Source of the DNA: Chaunax sp. Z400
Taxonomy: Eukaryota > Chordata > Actinopteri > Lophiiformes > Chaunacidae
NCBI GenBank assembly: GCA_037577475.1
Contig: CM075186.1
Location: forward strand, 2,076,001 to 2,140,000
Direction: 5' to 3'
DNA: 64,000 nucleotides
The first letter of the stretch is position 1; each line of letters opens with the position of its first letter. Positions 12,995 to 25,455 of the stretch are shown here, piece by piece. The translations under genes and the position numbers were made by a program. The notes under the pieces were generated by a model. That model saw only the letters and a program-made list of their open reading frames with translations. It did not search any database and was not told where the DNA came from.

Positions 12995-13118
12995 CAGGGG
13001 CGTGTCCAGACTTTGTTGACCAGGGTGGCCCAAACTGGGGCATGTGCACACATCCACACAGACACAATGGATAAGCATTAATTTATCATGAATTTATCAT
13101 TATACTTTCATTGCCAAC

Positions 13119-13211
13119 AGAATCAGAATCAGCTATATTGTGTATGTGTGTGTATGTGTACACATACAAGGAATTTGACTCCGGTTTTTTGCTTGCACTC
13201 AAGGTACAATA
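13119..13211 (-). mobile_element. 3' tail of a fish LINE
   Basis: Reads cagaatcagaatcagc, then a tgtacacatacaaggaattt block, then gactccggttttttgc. This is the reverse complement of a LINE 3' end terminating in '...aaagctgattctgattctg', which I recall as very common in teleosts. Only the tail is present. Confidence 0.65.
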
Positions 13212-13221
13212 AGTTATTTTG

Positions 13222-13265
13222 TATTTTACTGTTACATATATATATATATATGTAACAGTAAAATA
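13222..13265. repeat. Perfect 44-bp palindrome (22-bp arms, no spacer)
   Basis: The left arm begins tattttactgttaca and continues with an alternating TA core; the right arm is its exact reverse complement through tgtaacagtaaaata. Centre between 13243 and 13244. It would form a cruciform. Confidence 0.95.
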
Positions 13266-14509
13266 TACAGGACACCTGAGGTGCAGTCATTGCAGTCAAC
13301 ATGACAATGTCTTATGGTTTCTTACATTCTCTTTATTTATTTTTTATACTGCAGTCTTTTATTTGATACTTTTGTCCAAATAAATTTACAATAAGTGAAT
13401 TTCAAAAATAAACATCTCTAAATGATCTAAAGAGGCATAACATATAAAGTATGGTATTAAGTTACACTGAAGTCATTTCTGCCGGTGAAACAAAGGGGTT
13501 TTATTTAGTCCCTAAACTATTCACGGGTGTGTTTTGGGCGTAACATAAATTTAAATTTATGTTCCATTTCCTTTAAAAGCCTGATAATACACCTGCATAT
13601 GATGCATTGCTATGAAGCAGGCGGCACTATTCTTTCTGAATAAACCACTGGTAGAGGTGGAGTGAAATGTGCGGAGGGATGTGAGTCTCAAACTGGATAA
13701 AACCAGCACAGTGCTGTTCTAAACATGAATCAACACGACAGTGATGTTATATTCCTGCAGTAAAAAGTGACCTGTAGCTGCAGACGTAGGAGAGGACATC
13801 CCAAACTCAGTCTGCAGAGACCTGAAGTGGAGAATCAGTATTAAACATTTGACTTAAAGCGTATACTGGTTTTGTACTAACTGGAGTATGCAGTTAAAAC
13901 GATGACTGACAAATGTATGCTTGCATAAGTGTGGGGCAACAACAGTTTAAACCATTTCCTCTCACAACCACGACCGTTAAACAGAAAATATAAAACCATA
14001 TCCTGATATATAACACTGTGATGCAGAGCTCACAATGAACCACAATGTTGGATGTCTGTTTAAAACACTCCCACACTTTATGAGCGAGGTCTTTTAGAGA
14101 ACAGCAGCGATGCAGAAATGACTGGTGATAATCAAACATTTAGAAAATTTAAATTAATACGTTTAAAACAGTAAACTGGACTTATGGTGCTGTGTCGTCT
14201 GCACTGCAGTGTTCTCACTTCAACTGTTCACAGATCAGTTGTGCTGCTGTGATAAGACATGTCCACTTTGTAGAACATGTAGAGAACCACATCATTTGGT
14301 CTCTGTCTAAATTAATCCCACATATTTAGCAGCAGCTTGTTCTCCAGAGGAATCAAGCTTCAACCCACGGATGTGGTGTTTTGGATTGGGTGCAGTGTTC
14401 TTGCTTCTGTCTTGCTTCTGCACAGAGTGCTGTTTGCCTGTTTATTCTAAATGTACTAATATTGAGCATGTCACATATCCAAATTGCACCAAAGTAATCA
14501 ATGCACTTC

Positions 14510-14600
14510 TTTAGGCCCCTAACAACTCATGTGCCAAGTTTGAAGCGGATCAGATGAACGGTTTTAACGACAGGCGAATTATATCAGACAGATGGAGATT
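14510..14600. repeat. Degraded dispersed repeat
   Basis: Phrases tgtgccaagtttgaagcgga and cagacagatggag resemble the end of a recurrent fish repeat. A distant relative appears at 19655-19815. Confidence 0.3.
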
Positions 14601-14776
14601 CCTCACATCATCCTGTGGATGAAAATGTCCATCCATCCATCACTGCTGTGTAACAGGCAGCGTGTTGAACCAGTCTATGACGGCGAAGGTTACTGTCTGC
14701 ATAAAGTTCCCTTTAGATAGAAGGAAAAAAACTGCACCACTGACTTTAGATCAGGGTCCAGATAGAAATCTGCCTG

Positions 14777-14797
14777 CCCCCCCCCCCCCCCCCCCCC
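14777..14797. repeat. Poly-C tract (21 C)
   Basis: Mononucleotide run. It gives the poly-Pro segment in the frame 14662-15096, which is otherwise repeat-derived. Confidence 0.95.
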
Positions 14798-15176
14798 ATT
14801 TGAAGTATTTACATAACATGGTCATTAGACGTGAAAATTACAAATGTGTTGTTTGGAAAGTAGCAATGACACTCAGGCTGCACGAAGCACCATTTTGCAA
14901 TGGGTGTAAGATTAAAGCCCAGACATTCCAACCAATCACAACACACAATATGGACCAAACAAATATAATGAACAGCTTCCATCTTTTCTTAAGTCCTCAA
15001 AAACAAATTATACCTCCAAAAGTAGGCAACACAATGGACATTCAAACCAAGGTCCCGCCTCTCACTGGGCAGATAGCCAATCTAATTTTAGGATAATGGG
15101 GTGGCACTAGGGGTGATTAATCAGAATTCAGGGGTGGCCAGTGCCACCTCAGGCCCCCCTTCTGGGTGCACCCCTG

Positions 15177-17149
15177 TTTTTCTGGACTGTCATGTTAAAA
15201 CAATTAAAAGTCATTATCAGCTTGTGGTGAGAGGCTATTGTAAGAATGTCAATGTAATAAATGCATTATAAACTGCATTTATATGGAAGATGAAAATAAA
15301 GAAGGCGACATCATCATAGCAACATTTTCTAGTCTGTGAATTCAGTTGTAACATATTTGAAAACTGAGACAGAAATGTTCCTCCGTTGGCCAAACGCTTT
15401 GCTTCTGAGTATTTATTTTATTCTTCACAGAATTTATTTGTTTTTGGTCAAATCGGCCACCTCTGTACCTCCTGGAGCCAATACTGCACTGGAGAGCGGT
15501 TGGCCTATGAGGGGATTAGGACTTTTCCATTGACCAGTGGTTTGCAGAGGTTATAATCTTGCACCCTAAAGACAGATTTCCCGTTAAGCCCAGGAACGTT
15601 GTCTGACACCACTTACTGGAATCCAGTGGAATTTGTAGAAAAGTCTTGCTGGCAGAGACTCAGATGCACAGAGAGCTCTCAGAAAGTGGCAGATAGCAAC
15701 AATGCAGCTCCTCTTTTTTTTCTACCAGTGGTGCAATGAATTTGTCTTTCCTTTATCTTCATTTTTCTTGAACAGCATAATGGCTCCCAAACGTGCCCAG
15801 AGCTGGCGCCGCATGCTGCTGAACAAATAAATCATTCATAACCATGTGATTAAATATATTGAGGGATATATTGGTGGTTAATGGGTGGTTGCATCCTGGC
15901 ACTACAGTATGAAATTCAGACTTGACTGCTGTCATCAGGAATCCATTTGAGTGAAGATGTCTTTGGGAATCACTGCCCATCTGTGTGTTCTATACCATAA
16001 ATTAGAACATGATGAACCGATTCAGGTCTGTGTCTGCTACATTTTTGTGATGATCTACATCCCTGTTGGAGCTCATGTACAGACCACTTTCCTGTTTTTA
16101 CATGCCTCAGTAATGACAACATTATCATCAAAACCTAGAGTGATCCAAATCCTCGTTTCCTGGTGTCCTGTTATTGTTACATAAACACGTTTTGATGCCC
16201 TTGAGAACAAGTTGCTGCTGAAAAACACTGGAATAAACCTTGTGAGCAGAGTGAAAGCCGAGTCTTCCCAGCAGATGGAGACAAAGTACGTAACACAAAA
16301 TGAGCTTGTGCCATTGCCTAAGTCTACTTCCTGACTCCCTCAGTTGACTATCCAATAAAACTAAACACAGAAAATACATTAATTTAAATCTTTTTATTTT
16401 TACAAGACATCAACTGTAAGATGGACAAAAGCATGAATAAGAGTGTAAAAGCATGTCAGAAAGAGGGATTGTTCCGCATTAAAATGTTTTAACAGTCTGA
16501 TTAAACCTCGAGCTCGACTCTGAACAATGTGGACACCCAGCAGAGGGAGTTATTGGACAAGCAAGCAGTGAGACTGCAGCGGGAAGGAGGTCCTTCCAGC
16601 CCCTGGTAGTGGAGCCAGTGGATCCGGCCCACATGGAGCCGGGGTCTGACTGTCCCCCAGTTCTTCCGCCATCTTAATTACTGCCATCTTTGCAGGAGTG
16701 ACTCGTTCTGATATCAGAACAACATAACCAGTCTGTGATCAGGTTTTGTTCATCATCCTGTATTAGATTTTTAAAGTTAAACCATTATGACTGCCTCCAG
16801 TCATATGAGTGTATTGATATTTTGCCCAAAGTTCTTAATTTTATGGAACATTTCTCTTTTTATTGAATTTATTTTATTTATATTGTCCATTCATCTGTGG
16901 TTGGAGTACTGAACTACGTGTAATTAAACAAGTAGATTAAGTTTGCAGTAGTAGTAGTTACTGGTAGTTCAATTACTTTCATATGCGCATTGATTATAGT
17001 TACTTAGTCACACATGTTCAGAGAGGTTTATGCATGACTTTTAAGAAATGACCTTGTGAACAACTGGCCACCTTTTGCAGCAAACACAACTATTATTAGG
17101 TGATGTATGAGGGGGTTACATTGTTAGGCAAAAGCTACAAGTAGGATTT
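15177..17149. other. No gene seen
   Basis: Unique AT-rich sequence without an exon-like structure. 16500-16690 is somewhat GC-richer but not open in any supported frame. Confidence 0.45.
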
Positions 17150-17260
17150 CCTCAAAATTTGGTAGAAGGATGGAGCACGAGCCAGGAAAGAAATTTTGGT
17201 GGAGATCCAGATAGATTTTTGACTTTTTTGAACATTGACCAATCACACTTGGGCTGCCTT
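17150..17260 (+). repeat. 'Tggaaggatgg' dispersed repeat fragment
   Basis: Carries aaaatttggtagaaggatgg and gtggagatccagata. These align with the copies at 25210, 35752 and 59165. Confidence 0.5.
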
Positions 17261-17264
17261 CACA

Positions 17265-17330
17265 CCTGCCTCCGTTGGACTTTCAGACTTTTCAGTTTGA
17301 TCTGGACCTAAATTGCAGGTAATTTGGTAC
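17265..17330 (+). mobile_element. Fragment of the tccggac MITE family
   Basis: Shares ttcagtttgatctggacc with the element at 36958-37157. Confidence 0.4.
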
Positions 17331-17388
17331 AATAGTAATACATTTCAATCAGGAGAGACTAGCGATAGAAGTAAATAAGATTAGTCTA

Positions 17389-17436
17389 TCAGAAAGTCTT
17401 TGGTGTCAGAAAGTCTTTGGTGTCAGAAAGTCTTTG
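17389..17436. repeat. Tandem repeat, 17-bp unit, 2.8 copies
   Basis: Unit tcagaaagtctttggtg repeated almost perfectly. Confidence 0.95.
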
Positions 17437-20400
17437 CCGCTTAGACTCTTCAGGGAGATTGACATCGAAGGGCATCAGTCCTGAGCAGCAGCAAGATATA
17501 TATCCCCTCCTTTGAGTCCAGACACTGGTGGTGGTGGCTGATGACCCTGATGAACGATGAAGTTGGTGAATCTATGAAGACTGGGCGAGAGTCTGGAGAA
17601 CTACTTCTTCTATTAATCTTTAACAAATCAAACTAGACTCCTCCCCTTTGTAGCTTTGCTGTAGTTGTGATGTATTTGGTATTTCTTTTTCACTGTCTGC
17701 TCTATCTCTCTGCTCTCTTTTGCTTGACAAACCTCAGAGTCAAAGTCTCTTCCCCTCTTTCCTTCCCTGCTTTATTAATCACCGCGCACTAAAGTTGAGA
17801 CAGATCTACCAGCTGGCTAATGGAGGCCCAGTCCCTGCTTGCACGCCACTGCACACATGAATATCATTAATAACTTCATTAGCACTTCCTGACTGCAGCC
17901 AACTCTACAGTGGATTGCCAATTGGATTGTGTGTATGTGTGTGTGTAGTTAGTGTGTAAAGAGGAGGGGGGGCTCTTGACTCTTGATTACACACCACGTT
18001 CTAGATTCAGAGGAACACATCTCCTCTAATTCCAGCCATGCCCTGTGATTGAAACAGTGTCTGGCTCCGACACCCCACGCTCCAGTCCCACCAGACGTAT
18101 CACTGTACAGTAACAGTACCCCCTATTAAGATTCAAAAAGAGCTTGATCAAATATAGACATCATGTTCGCTGCACCCAGTCTTTGCATTATTGCATTTTA
18201 GCATATAACTCAAAGCACTCAGCGTCAAACATATGTAAATAATCGGTTTAATTGTACAATCTGAGGCCGATCTCGACCGGAATGAATCGTCAGAACTGTC
18301 TCCTCTCATAGCTCGTGGCTTGACGTTAAAAATCTGGAATATATAGCGGTGTGCACGACTCGCACAAACTGCATAGTAATCACAAATGCACTGAAAGATC
18401 TGATTATTCCCCTGTGAGGAAATGTCATTCAGGTCCGTGATTGCTTGAAGGAAACTTTTTAAACTTTGCAGAGCAACGTGGTTTTCATAAGGACCCTGCG
18501 TCAGTTTATCCCAGCCACACTCAAAGCACTCCGAAGCTTTAGCTTTCAGGACTTTTAAGACATTTAGTGACAACGAGGGTTGATGAAGAGTCTCTTTTTG
18601 TCAATAATTCCCATGAAATGACCAAAACGAACAATGATTCTATCTGACTTGTTGCCTGTGGAGCGTCTTCTACTTCCTTTACTCATGCCTCATCATGGAA
18701 ATCCTTTTAGTATTTTTTTCTATAATCCTGCTGACAAACAAACACGGCGATGCACCTCCTGATAATAAATCAATGAGCCAAGACATGCACACATTACCTA
18801 TACACGGCCATGCTGCACTAGTGAACTGATAGTACCTGTAATACCTGTTAAAAACGAGTGTATGTATTTAATAGCAGTTTTGAAAGTAGGAATGAATTGA
18901 TACAGACAGGACAGTGCAGTCAGAACGTGTTAACAATAAGTTGGTTTTGGTAATAGTATAATAATGATATGGTCCATTAAAGCTTCAAACACCTGTTTAA
19001 AGGATGTCTTTTACATATGTGTCACTATTTGGACCTTATTTTCATGATTGTATTAAGTTATATCACCTAATGTTATATCTACACACACCAGTCTGCATGT
19101 TATGTTATTGTATGACACACCCAGTCAGTGAAATGTCATCCAAAAAATTGTGAAATGAACCCATTTTCGCTGCTGTAAACATCAAGCCCAGTTTGGACAC
19201 TTTGTAGTTTGATCAAACATACTTGCCGTAGTTGAATTTCAGTTCTACCTGTAGCTAAAGACGACCTGGCCGTACTGTTGGCTCGGCCGGGTGTCTGATT
19301 ATCTGACTGTTTGTGTTTCCTGCACTTTGAACTTTGCAGCATCAATTTAACCTTGTAATAATTCTCCAAATCATAAAATATACAACCCCAGTCGTAGGCC
19401 TATACCTCCTCTAACGCCACCGGCATTAAAACTTGACCATTGGAAAAATATGACCCTGGAAATCTCCTCCTATGTCTGGAATCATGTGTTTGTCATCAGT
19501 AGTTTATGAGTCATCAATTAAAATATCTAGATATAACTCTCACCTTTTACTGAGTCTACTGGGTGTTTTTAATTATTTATTTATTTGGTGTATTATTGTT
19601 TTGATGATATTGGAAAAAAAATGTTTGTTTTTTTAAATGCAATATTGAAGAAAATGAAAAAAAAATGATCCAGAATCTGCATCCAAATCTGGATCCACCT
19701 CAAAATTTCGTTAACTCTTCCTTGGCCCAAGATCCTCCCCCACAAAAAAGTTCCTCAAAATTCTTTGACCGCTTTTCAAGATAGCAGACAGATAAACAAA
19801 CACTAATTGGAATTATCCATTAATATTGTAGAAATTCTGGATATTTTCACTGGATTTTATGAACTTCTCTCTCGTTCTCGATCCGTTTCAGCGCGTCAGC
19901 AGGCGTCCTGATGCAAAACACCACAGAATATATTCCTACTAATGAGATCCTCTTTCCCCAAAACACTTCAAAAGATTTTGAGAAAGATAAAAATCAGGCT
20001 CCAGCGACCCGCTAAATTATACCGCTTGAGTGTGCACCAAATCTCCTCCAATCAATCTTCGCTGCGTCCGCACGGTTTTGCACCTTTTACAGACCTAAAG
20101 CGCTCAGCTGCGCCACTCTGTGCACGTGTCGACTCCACGGCTCGAGCTCCTTCTAATCATACGGGTCAGGTAGAAGTTCAATGAGTAATACTTACCAATC
20201 TCCTTCATTTTTACTTATCACGCAGGGTTAGAATTTACTCTATGGCCATGCATGTCTTCATGACAAATATTCTGTGGTCTTTACGCAGCAGAAAATGAAT
20301 ACAGATGTATTTTAAATGTCAAAATGAGAACAAGAACCAAGACAGCATTACAGAGAATCTCCATGAGCTCTGTTTGATTTATTACGCCTGTTTCCCCTTA

Positions 20401-20609
20401 AACCTCAGTTGAGCAAAACTTTTTTTTTCCACTTGAGACATCGCGGCTGTTTGAAATTCAATTTCCCGCCCACACTGCCCCGTCTGGCTCTGTCATTGGG
20501 GGAGACAGCTCTCCGTGGGTGATGCATGGGCTGCCTCGCCAAGGCAAATTTGTGGTGATGCCATTGCAAAGAGACACCGGTGGGGGCCCGGTGTGCTGAT
20601 TCAGCCTGT
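17437..20609. other. No gene seen; ATTA-rich block near 17765-17900
   Basis: The block near 17765-17900 has several TAAT/ATTA cores, a cagctgg E-box and no repeat signature, so it is a reasonable candidate for a conserved non-coding element. The 141-codon minus frame at 18148-18573 has no recognisable domain. The stretch at 19655-19815 is a degraded 'ggatccacctc' repeat in reverse orientation. Confidence 0.35.
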
Positions 20610-20653
20610 GTGGAGGAGGTGGAGGAGGAGGAGGAGGGGGGGGGGGGGGGGGA
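20610..20653. repeat. GGA repeat grading into a G tract
   Basis: GAGGAGG units followed by about 18 consecutive G. This gives poly-Pro/Arg shadow frames and is a possible G-quadruplex. Confidence 0.9.
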
Positions 20654-22643
20654 GAAGGAGTGATGCAGGGAGGGGAGAAAGCTGTCTTCATGCAGCAGCA
20701 GAAATATCTGCAGCACAGCTTCGGGAGCATTTTTTGACACAAAAACAGAGAGGTGTGATATGAACTGGTAATTTACAGTAAAAGATCCTTCCTATGAAGT
20801 TTCCTTTCCATGCATATGTACTTTTTTTTACCGTCCTCCAGTTCTTAAAGATCCTTGACCTTGCGTGACCCTTGAACATTCCACCATAACGGACATGATT
20901 GTTCCGGCCCCGGAGAAGGACAATGCATGTTTGTCATCTCTGGGAGCAGCGTTGGGGGGGTGGGGTGGGGGTGTAAGAGATATACAGTAATGGCATTGTG
21001 CAGTGACCAGCATTGATTGCTTCATGCTGTAAGTTCTTTGAGGTCACTTACTGTACGGGAAAAGGGAACGTTGCTCTGTGATAAATCTACAAGTCTGCTC
21101 ATTAATTAGACTCGTGTCTCCTGTTGTTTTCTCAGCTCCTGCACTCAGTGAGGAACGATGCATTTCACTGACTTTGCAAATGAGACGTCCTCTTGCCTTT
21201 GAATTATGATGCTGCATGCCCAGAAAAAAAAAGGTTTTGCAAGTGGAGAGCTGTGGGCGCTATAACAGGGGTGGCAATGTGATTTTTTTCTCATAAACAA
21301 AAAAAAAGAAAAAAAGAAAAGCAGCATTTGTCTCATGACAACACGTGATGAGTAGCACATGTTGAGTCGGAGAGGCCGGTGGGGATGGCCCGACAGACGG
21401 CAAAGATCTTCTGGGTCAGCTGGAGGGATAATACCCACACTGAGAGGGATCAGATGCAGTAATACCCAGACAAACTACACAGCCAGGTCACATGAGGTAA
21501 ACATTAGATGCCACATGAAAAAATATGCACTGACACATACAAATATACCACACAGAGAGAAATAGATGCAAAACGTGAATGTGCAGTGCAGTTTTATTCA
21601 TGCTGCATGCATATGAATATACACGGAAACAAGACAAGGCTCCTGCTATATTTGGACATTTTGAATATGCAGACAACTGTTTTTCATTTGCACAGGCCGG
21701 GGTGAACGAGTACATGAAGTCTCATGATCAAAAATACACAATGTGTTATCAAGTCCTGCCCCACATCTTGTTACGGCACGTCTATCTGAGCTTACCCAAG
21801 CCTATCAGTGCGCTCTGAGGGAAAACAAACAAGGGCCCACATGCACACACCTACATAAACACTTGGCAAGCACGAACGTTCATCCCTTCAGATGTGTCCT
21901 CAGAAAGGAGGTCACAGGTAAACTGAGGGAAGTCTCATGCCTTGTTTGTGTCACCACATCCCCAGCCTCGCGGTCAGTGTCAGGCTGACTCTCATGCAGC
22001 ATATGGGCGAGCTTTTTCTCAACAATAATAGGATGAAGTGCCAGAGCCGAAAAGCCGGGGGGGGGGGAGGCCACGTGATCGCTTTACCTGACATGACCCT
22101 TCTGCACATGAATGTGACTCATGCCACGGGTGTTTGCTGCGGTTTATTACGCCTCTTATAATAATGTAACTTGACCTGCTATGCACCTTGAACTAAACCA
22201 GCAGCTGAACGTTTTGCACTGTAGCGTAGATAGATTGTTGTTTGTTGTGTTTTTAAATGGCAAAATTTGACCTTTTGAAATGAATGAAGTCGTTTGTGTC
22301 AAAGAAAAGAAACATAAAGTTCATTTAAAGCCTCCATGTTGGTACGCAGCCTTGTGCTTTTTCATATGTGAAAGCTAATGAATAGTTTCATAGCTGTTTT
22401 GGCTTATTATATATATATTATTATATTATATATTTACTATGAGAAGAGAGAAGTGGTTGGAGCTCCACTTCTAACACTACTTGATGCTGTTCAATATACG
22501 AAGGTAGGTTGGCTTAATTTATGTTAAATATTAAAGTCAAAGTACCCTCTGCTTCCAGCAGTCTTTTGTTTTCTATAGATGAACTTAATAATAATAGTAT
22601 TTTGGTTGAAGTAGCAAGTAGTCAGCACTCAGTATTTCACTAA
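20654..22643. other. No gene seen
   Basis: Unique sequence with a G run at 20954-20971, an A-rich run at 21299-21320 and a G run at 22059-22068. No exon support. Confidence 0.45.
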
Positions 22644-22859
22644 TAGTGGTTTTCTTCAGGATCTAGATCAGTAACTTTTGAAGATTCGTTAAAGTTGACA
22701 CGTAATGAATCAGAACATTTTCAGCTACAATCTGATCTCAGGTCAGTCTGGATCATTATTATTATCTGTTATCTCCCAGTAGTGAATTTTCTGTGAGTCC
22801 TATATATTTAAACATTCTGGATCACCAGATCCAGAATATGACTTGGATCCAGATCAGAC
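22644..22859 (+). repeat. Dispersed repeat, copy 1 of a direct pair
   Basis: Near-identical over most of its length to 60057-60248. Shared blocks include ggttttcttcaggatctaga, cagctacaatctgatctca and gatccagaatatgacttgg. Copy 1 has about 20 extra bases around 22769-22790 (gttatctcccagtagtg). Confidence 0.9.
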
Positions 22860-23649
22860 AACTCAGGGGTTTGAACAATTTATTGTTATAATATTTGTTA
22901 TTATTTATTATCACTACAGCAGAACATGCAAGGATGATTTCCAGCTTTCAGACAGTTTGTTGGTGTCGTCTTGTGGAAAACAAGCTGATCAACAAGACAG
23001 AGATGAGGTTCATTTCACAATCTCTCTGTCGGGCCTATTTGGCTGTCGCTTGATGAGTGGATCAGATGACCTTCATACCGACATGCTGGAGCTATAGAAG
23101 CCTATCATATTGTGCTTTATGTCTGAGAGACCCTACATCCCCCCCACAGTTGAACGCTCTCTTGGCATTAGACAGTTATGAGTGACCAAAGTCAATACTC
23201 TCCAGCATGAACTGAAGCAACGTTAAAGCTGTGAGAACGTTTCAACAGAATATTGGGTTTCTCTCCAAACACCGCTGTTCATGTAATACAGACCTAGTTT
23301 CACTTTATCATGCACCCCCCCCCCCCAAAAGAACATGAGATGCCTGATGAAATCATGAAAAAGGAAAATGTTAGAGTATTGGAAATAATGGATCATGGTT
23401 TTAGCTGATTAGAGATACAGCTCCATCATTTGATATGTGCATCTTAGATATAACTCATAATTTGCTGTTGGAATGGGTGTATTAGATGTAATCAGTATTT
23501 GTTTAAAATGTAATGCAGTATTTAAACAGCTGAAGGTGGTGCAGCTCATCTAATATGTTGTGTGTCAAGTTGTTTTTGGAAGCATCTTTCAGTCAAAGTA
23601 ATGGACAGGTTTCTTTTTTGTAACAGGAGACACCTCATATTTACATACA
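22860..23649. other. No gene seen
   Basis: Unique AT-rich sequence with a poly-C run at 23317-23326. Confidence 0.45.
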
Positions 23650-24190
23650 ACTGATCAGATCCATCCATCCATCCATGCATCCTTTTTCTCCCACTTAACC
23701 GGGGTCAGGTTGAGGTGGCAGCAGTCTAAACACGGTGCTTCAGACGTCCCTCCCCTCTGGAAGCACTTCTCAGTTCCTCCTGGGGATCTTGAGGCATTCC
23801 CAGGCTAGATGAGATATGTAGTCCCTCCAGCAAATTCTGGATCTACCCCTGGTTCTCCTCCCTTGTTTGGAAGTACCTGGTAAACCACCAAAAGGGAGGT
23901 GCCCAGGAGGCATCCTAGCAAGATGCCCAAACCACCCCACCTGGCTCCTTTGGACAAAAGGAGCAGCAGCTCTACTTCCGACTTCCCTTGAAATGCCGGA
24001 GCTTCTCACCCTATCTTAAACATTATCTTATCATTATCTTACATATAAGATGTAAGATAACTTATTATCTTAAACACCCTATCTCTAAGGCTGAGTCCAG
24101 TTATCCTATGGAGGAAGCTCATTTCAGCCGCTGGTATCCAGAACCTCATTCTCTCAGTCACTACCCAAAGCTCATGTGCCATTGGTGATG
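23650..24190 (-). pseudogene. Decayed LINE fragment, C-terminal ORF2 region
   Basis: On the minus strand 24009-23770 reads as a protein with VGWFGHLARMPPGHLP, then a GRRTRGRSRICWRDYISHLAW segment and a LKIP end. I recognise this as the region after the reverse transcriptase in a teleost non-LTR retrotransposon (family consensus approximately GHL.RMP..LP...GRRPRGRPRTRWRDYI..LAWE.LGIP). The frame lacks a proper start and the copy is truncated upstream. The bases 24080-24180 (ctctaaggctgagtccag ... cactacccaaagctcatg) also belong to the element. A CATC run at 23661-23676 marks its 3' side. Not functional. Confidence 0.8.
24032..24078. repeat. Inverted ttatcttaca repeat inserted in the LINE
   Basis: ttatcttaca (24034-24043) and tgtaagataa (24051-24060) flank a 7-base spacer. 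The flanking ctatcttaaac / ttatcttaaac text is duplicated, interrupting the LINE at 'ctcaccctatct'. Confidence 0.7.
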
Positions 24191-25209
24191 GTTTAGAACA
24201 AAGAGCGACTTCTAAATTAAGAACACTAATGCAGAGCCGGTCCTAAACATGCCTCAACACACGACGGTAACGTTATATCCAGCATCCAGCAGCAAAAGTG
24301 ACCTGGAGTCAATGAGCCGCAGCGCTCTCCTCACATACCAAGTGTTTCCACTGCCCTCATGATTGCTTTCCAGGCGTGCATCTCGTCCTTCGTCTGACTC
24401 AGCTGCCTGTTCACGGCGTTGTGTCTCCCACTTCGTACGGCTGTGTTTAGATATGTTAGCATCAGCAAAGGTGATCTGCAACAAAGACCAAATGTTAATC
24501 TCTGAGGTCATGCACACTACGGTAGACTTTCCACAATGGAAGATGAAACAATCGATAAAAATGGCGATGATGATGCAAAAAAAAAAAAAAAATCAGCATA
24601 TTAGTCTTAGTATTAATAATCAATACTTTTACTTCTGAAAAAGGTTTTGAGTACTTCTTCTACCAATTCTACACAATTTGATCATCTTGAATTCATGAGG
24701 AAGTGACCCACCAGGGAAATACATTTATTTTGGTCCATGTTTGACAGCGTAGGTCATCGGGTACTTTCTACTGTTGCTTGTGATGCTTACATAAGTAAAC
24801 GAACTTTATCCTGGTCAATCCCACGAGTTAAGAGAAAGACCAGTATCTAAAGTAATGCTTTATCTCTTTAGGCTTTTTTATGAGTGGAGGAATCTTTTCA
24901 TAGTTTTAAGAACCTTACTGTATCTGCAGGGCAAGACCTGGGAAAGATTGTAATTCTTAGAACTTATTTTGGGGAACATTTTCATTCGGTTTGAGAATGA
25001 AGGCATGAGATGTTCCACTCCTCCTCAGAGATATCCTCCAGTTTATTGTTCATCCACGCAAGTAAACTGGAGCGAGAGCTCTCTGCAGAATGTGTAAGTA
25101 GCAGGTTATAGAACCTGAACAACTGACCCCTTTATTAGATACTTTTACCTCTGCTGAAGAAGTTATGATTTCACTTGTGTGTATTTGTTAATTTATTTAT
25201 TTGTAAGCA
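24191..25209. other. No gene seen
   Basis: Unique sequence with an A run at 24577-24591. Confidence 0.45.
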
Positions 25210-25455
25210 CGATTATGCAAAAACTACTTAACAAATTTCCATGAAACCTGGTGGAAGGATGGGGCATGGGTAAGAAAAAAATACATTAAAATGGATCCAG
25301 ATAATGGATGGATCTCGGATTTTAATTCTTTAACATTGCATTATTATTTTTTGACAGTTCCGTCAGCTATGCAGAATGGGACATGGGCCAAGCAAGCTAA
25401 AAAGACACGTGTGGGATTGTTCAGCCTTGGTGGAGGTATGCATCTACTAAGAGCC
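25210..25455 (+). repeat. 'aaaaactact / tggaaggatgg' dispersed repeat
   Basis: Reads tgcaaaaactacttaacaaa, ttccatgaaacctggtggaa, ggatggggcatgg, atggatccagataatgg and ends with ccttggtggaggtatgcatc. This is the fullest single copy of the family in the window. Confidence 0.75.

Larger units (their letters stand above)
12995..15176. mobile_element. Possible old hAT element bounded by imperfect 16-bp TIRs
   Basis: The left end caggggcgtgtccaga (12995-13010) pairs with the reverse complement of the right end tctgggtgcacccctg (15161-15176), matching at 12 of 16 positions and sharing the CAGGGG start usual for hAT termini. Both ends continue inward into GGTGGC-containing text. Flanking 8-bp target duplications are not evident, so these could be ends of two separate elements. 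The interior has no transposase frame and holds a LINE tail, a palindrome and a C tract. Confidence 0.35.

Noticed and set aside
14662..15096. 144-codon + frame with a poly-Pro segment
   Set aside because: The proline run is the C tract and the remainder lies in transposon-like sequence.
18148..18573. 141-codon minus-strand frame with Cys-rich sequence
   Set aside because: A few frames of this length are expected by chance in 64 kb on both strands. No domain, splice signal or repeat relation was recognised.
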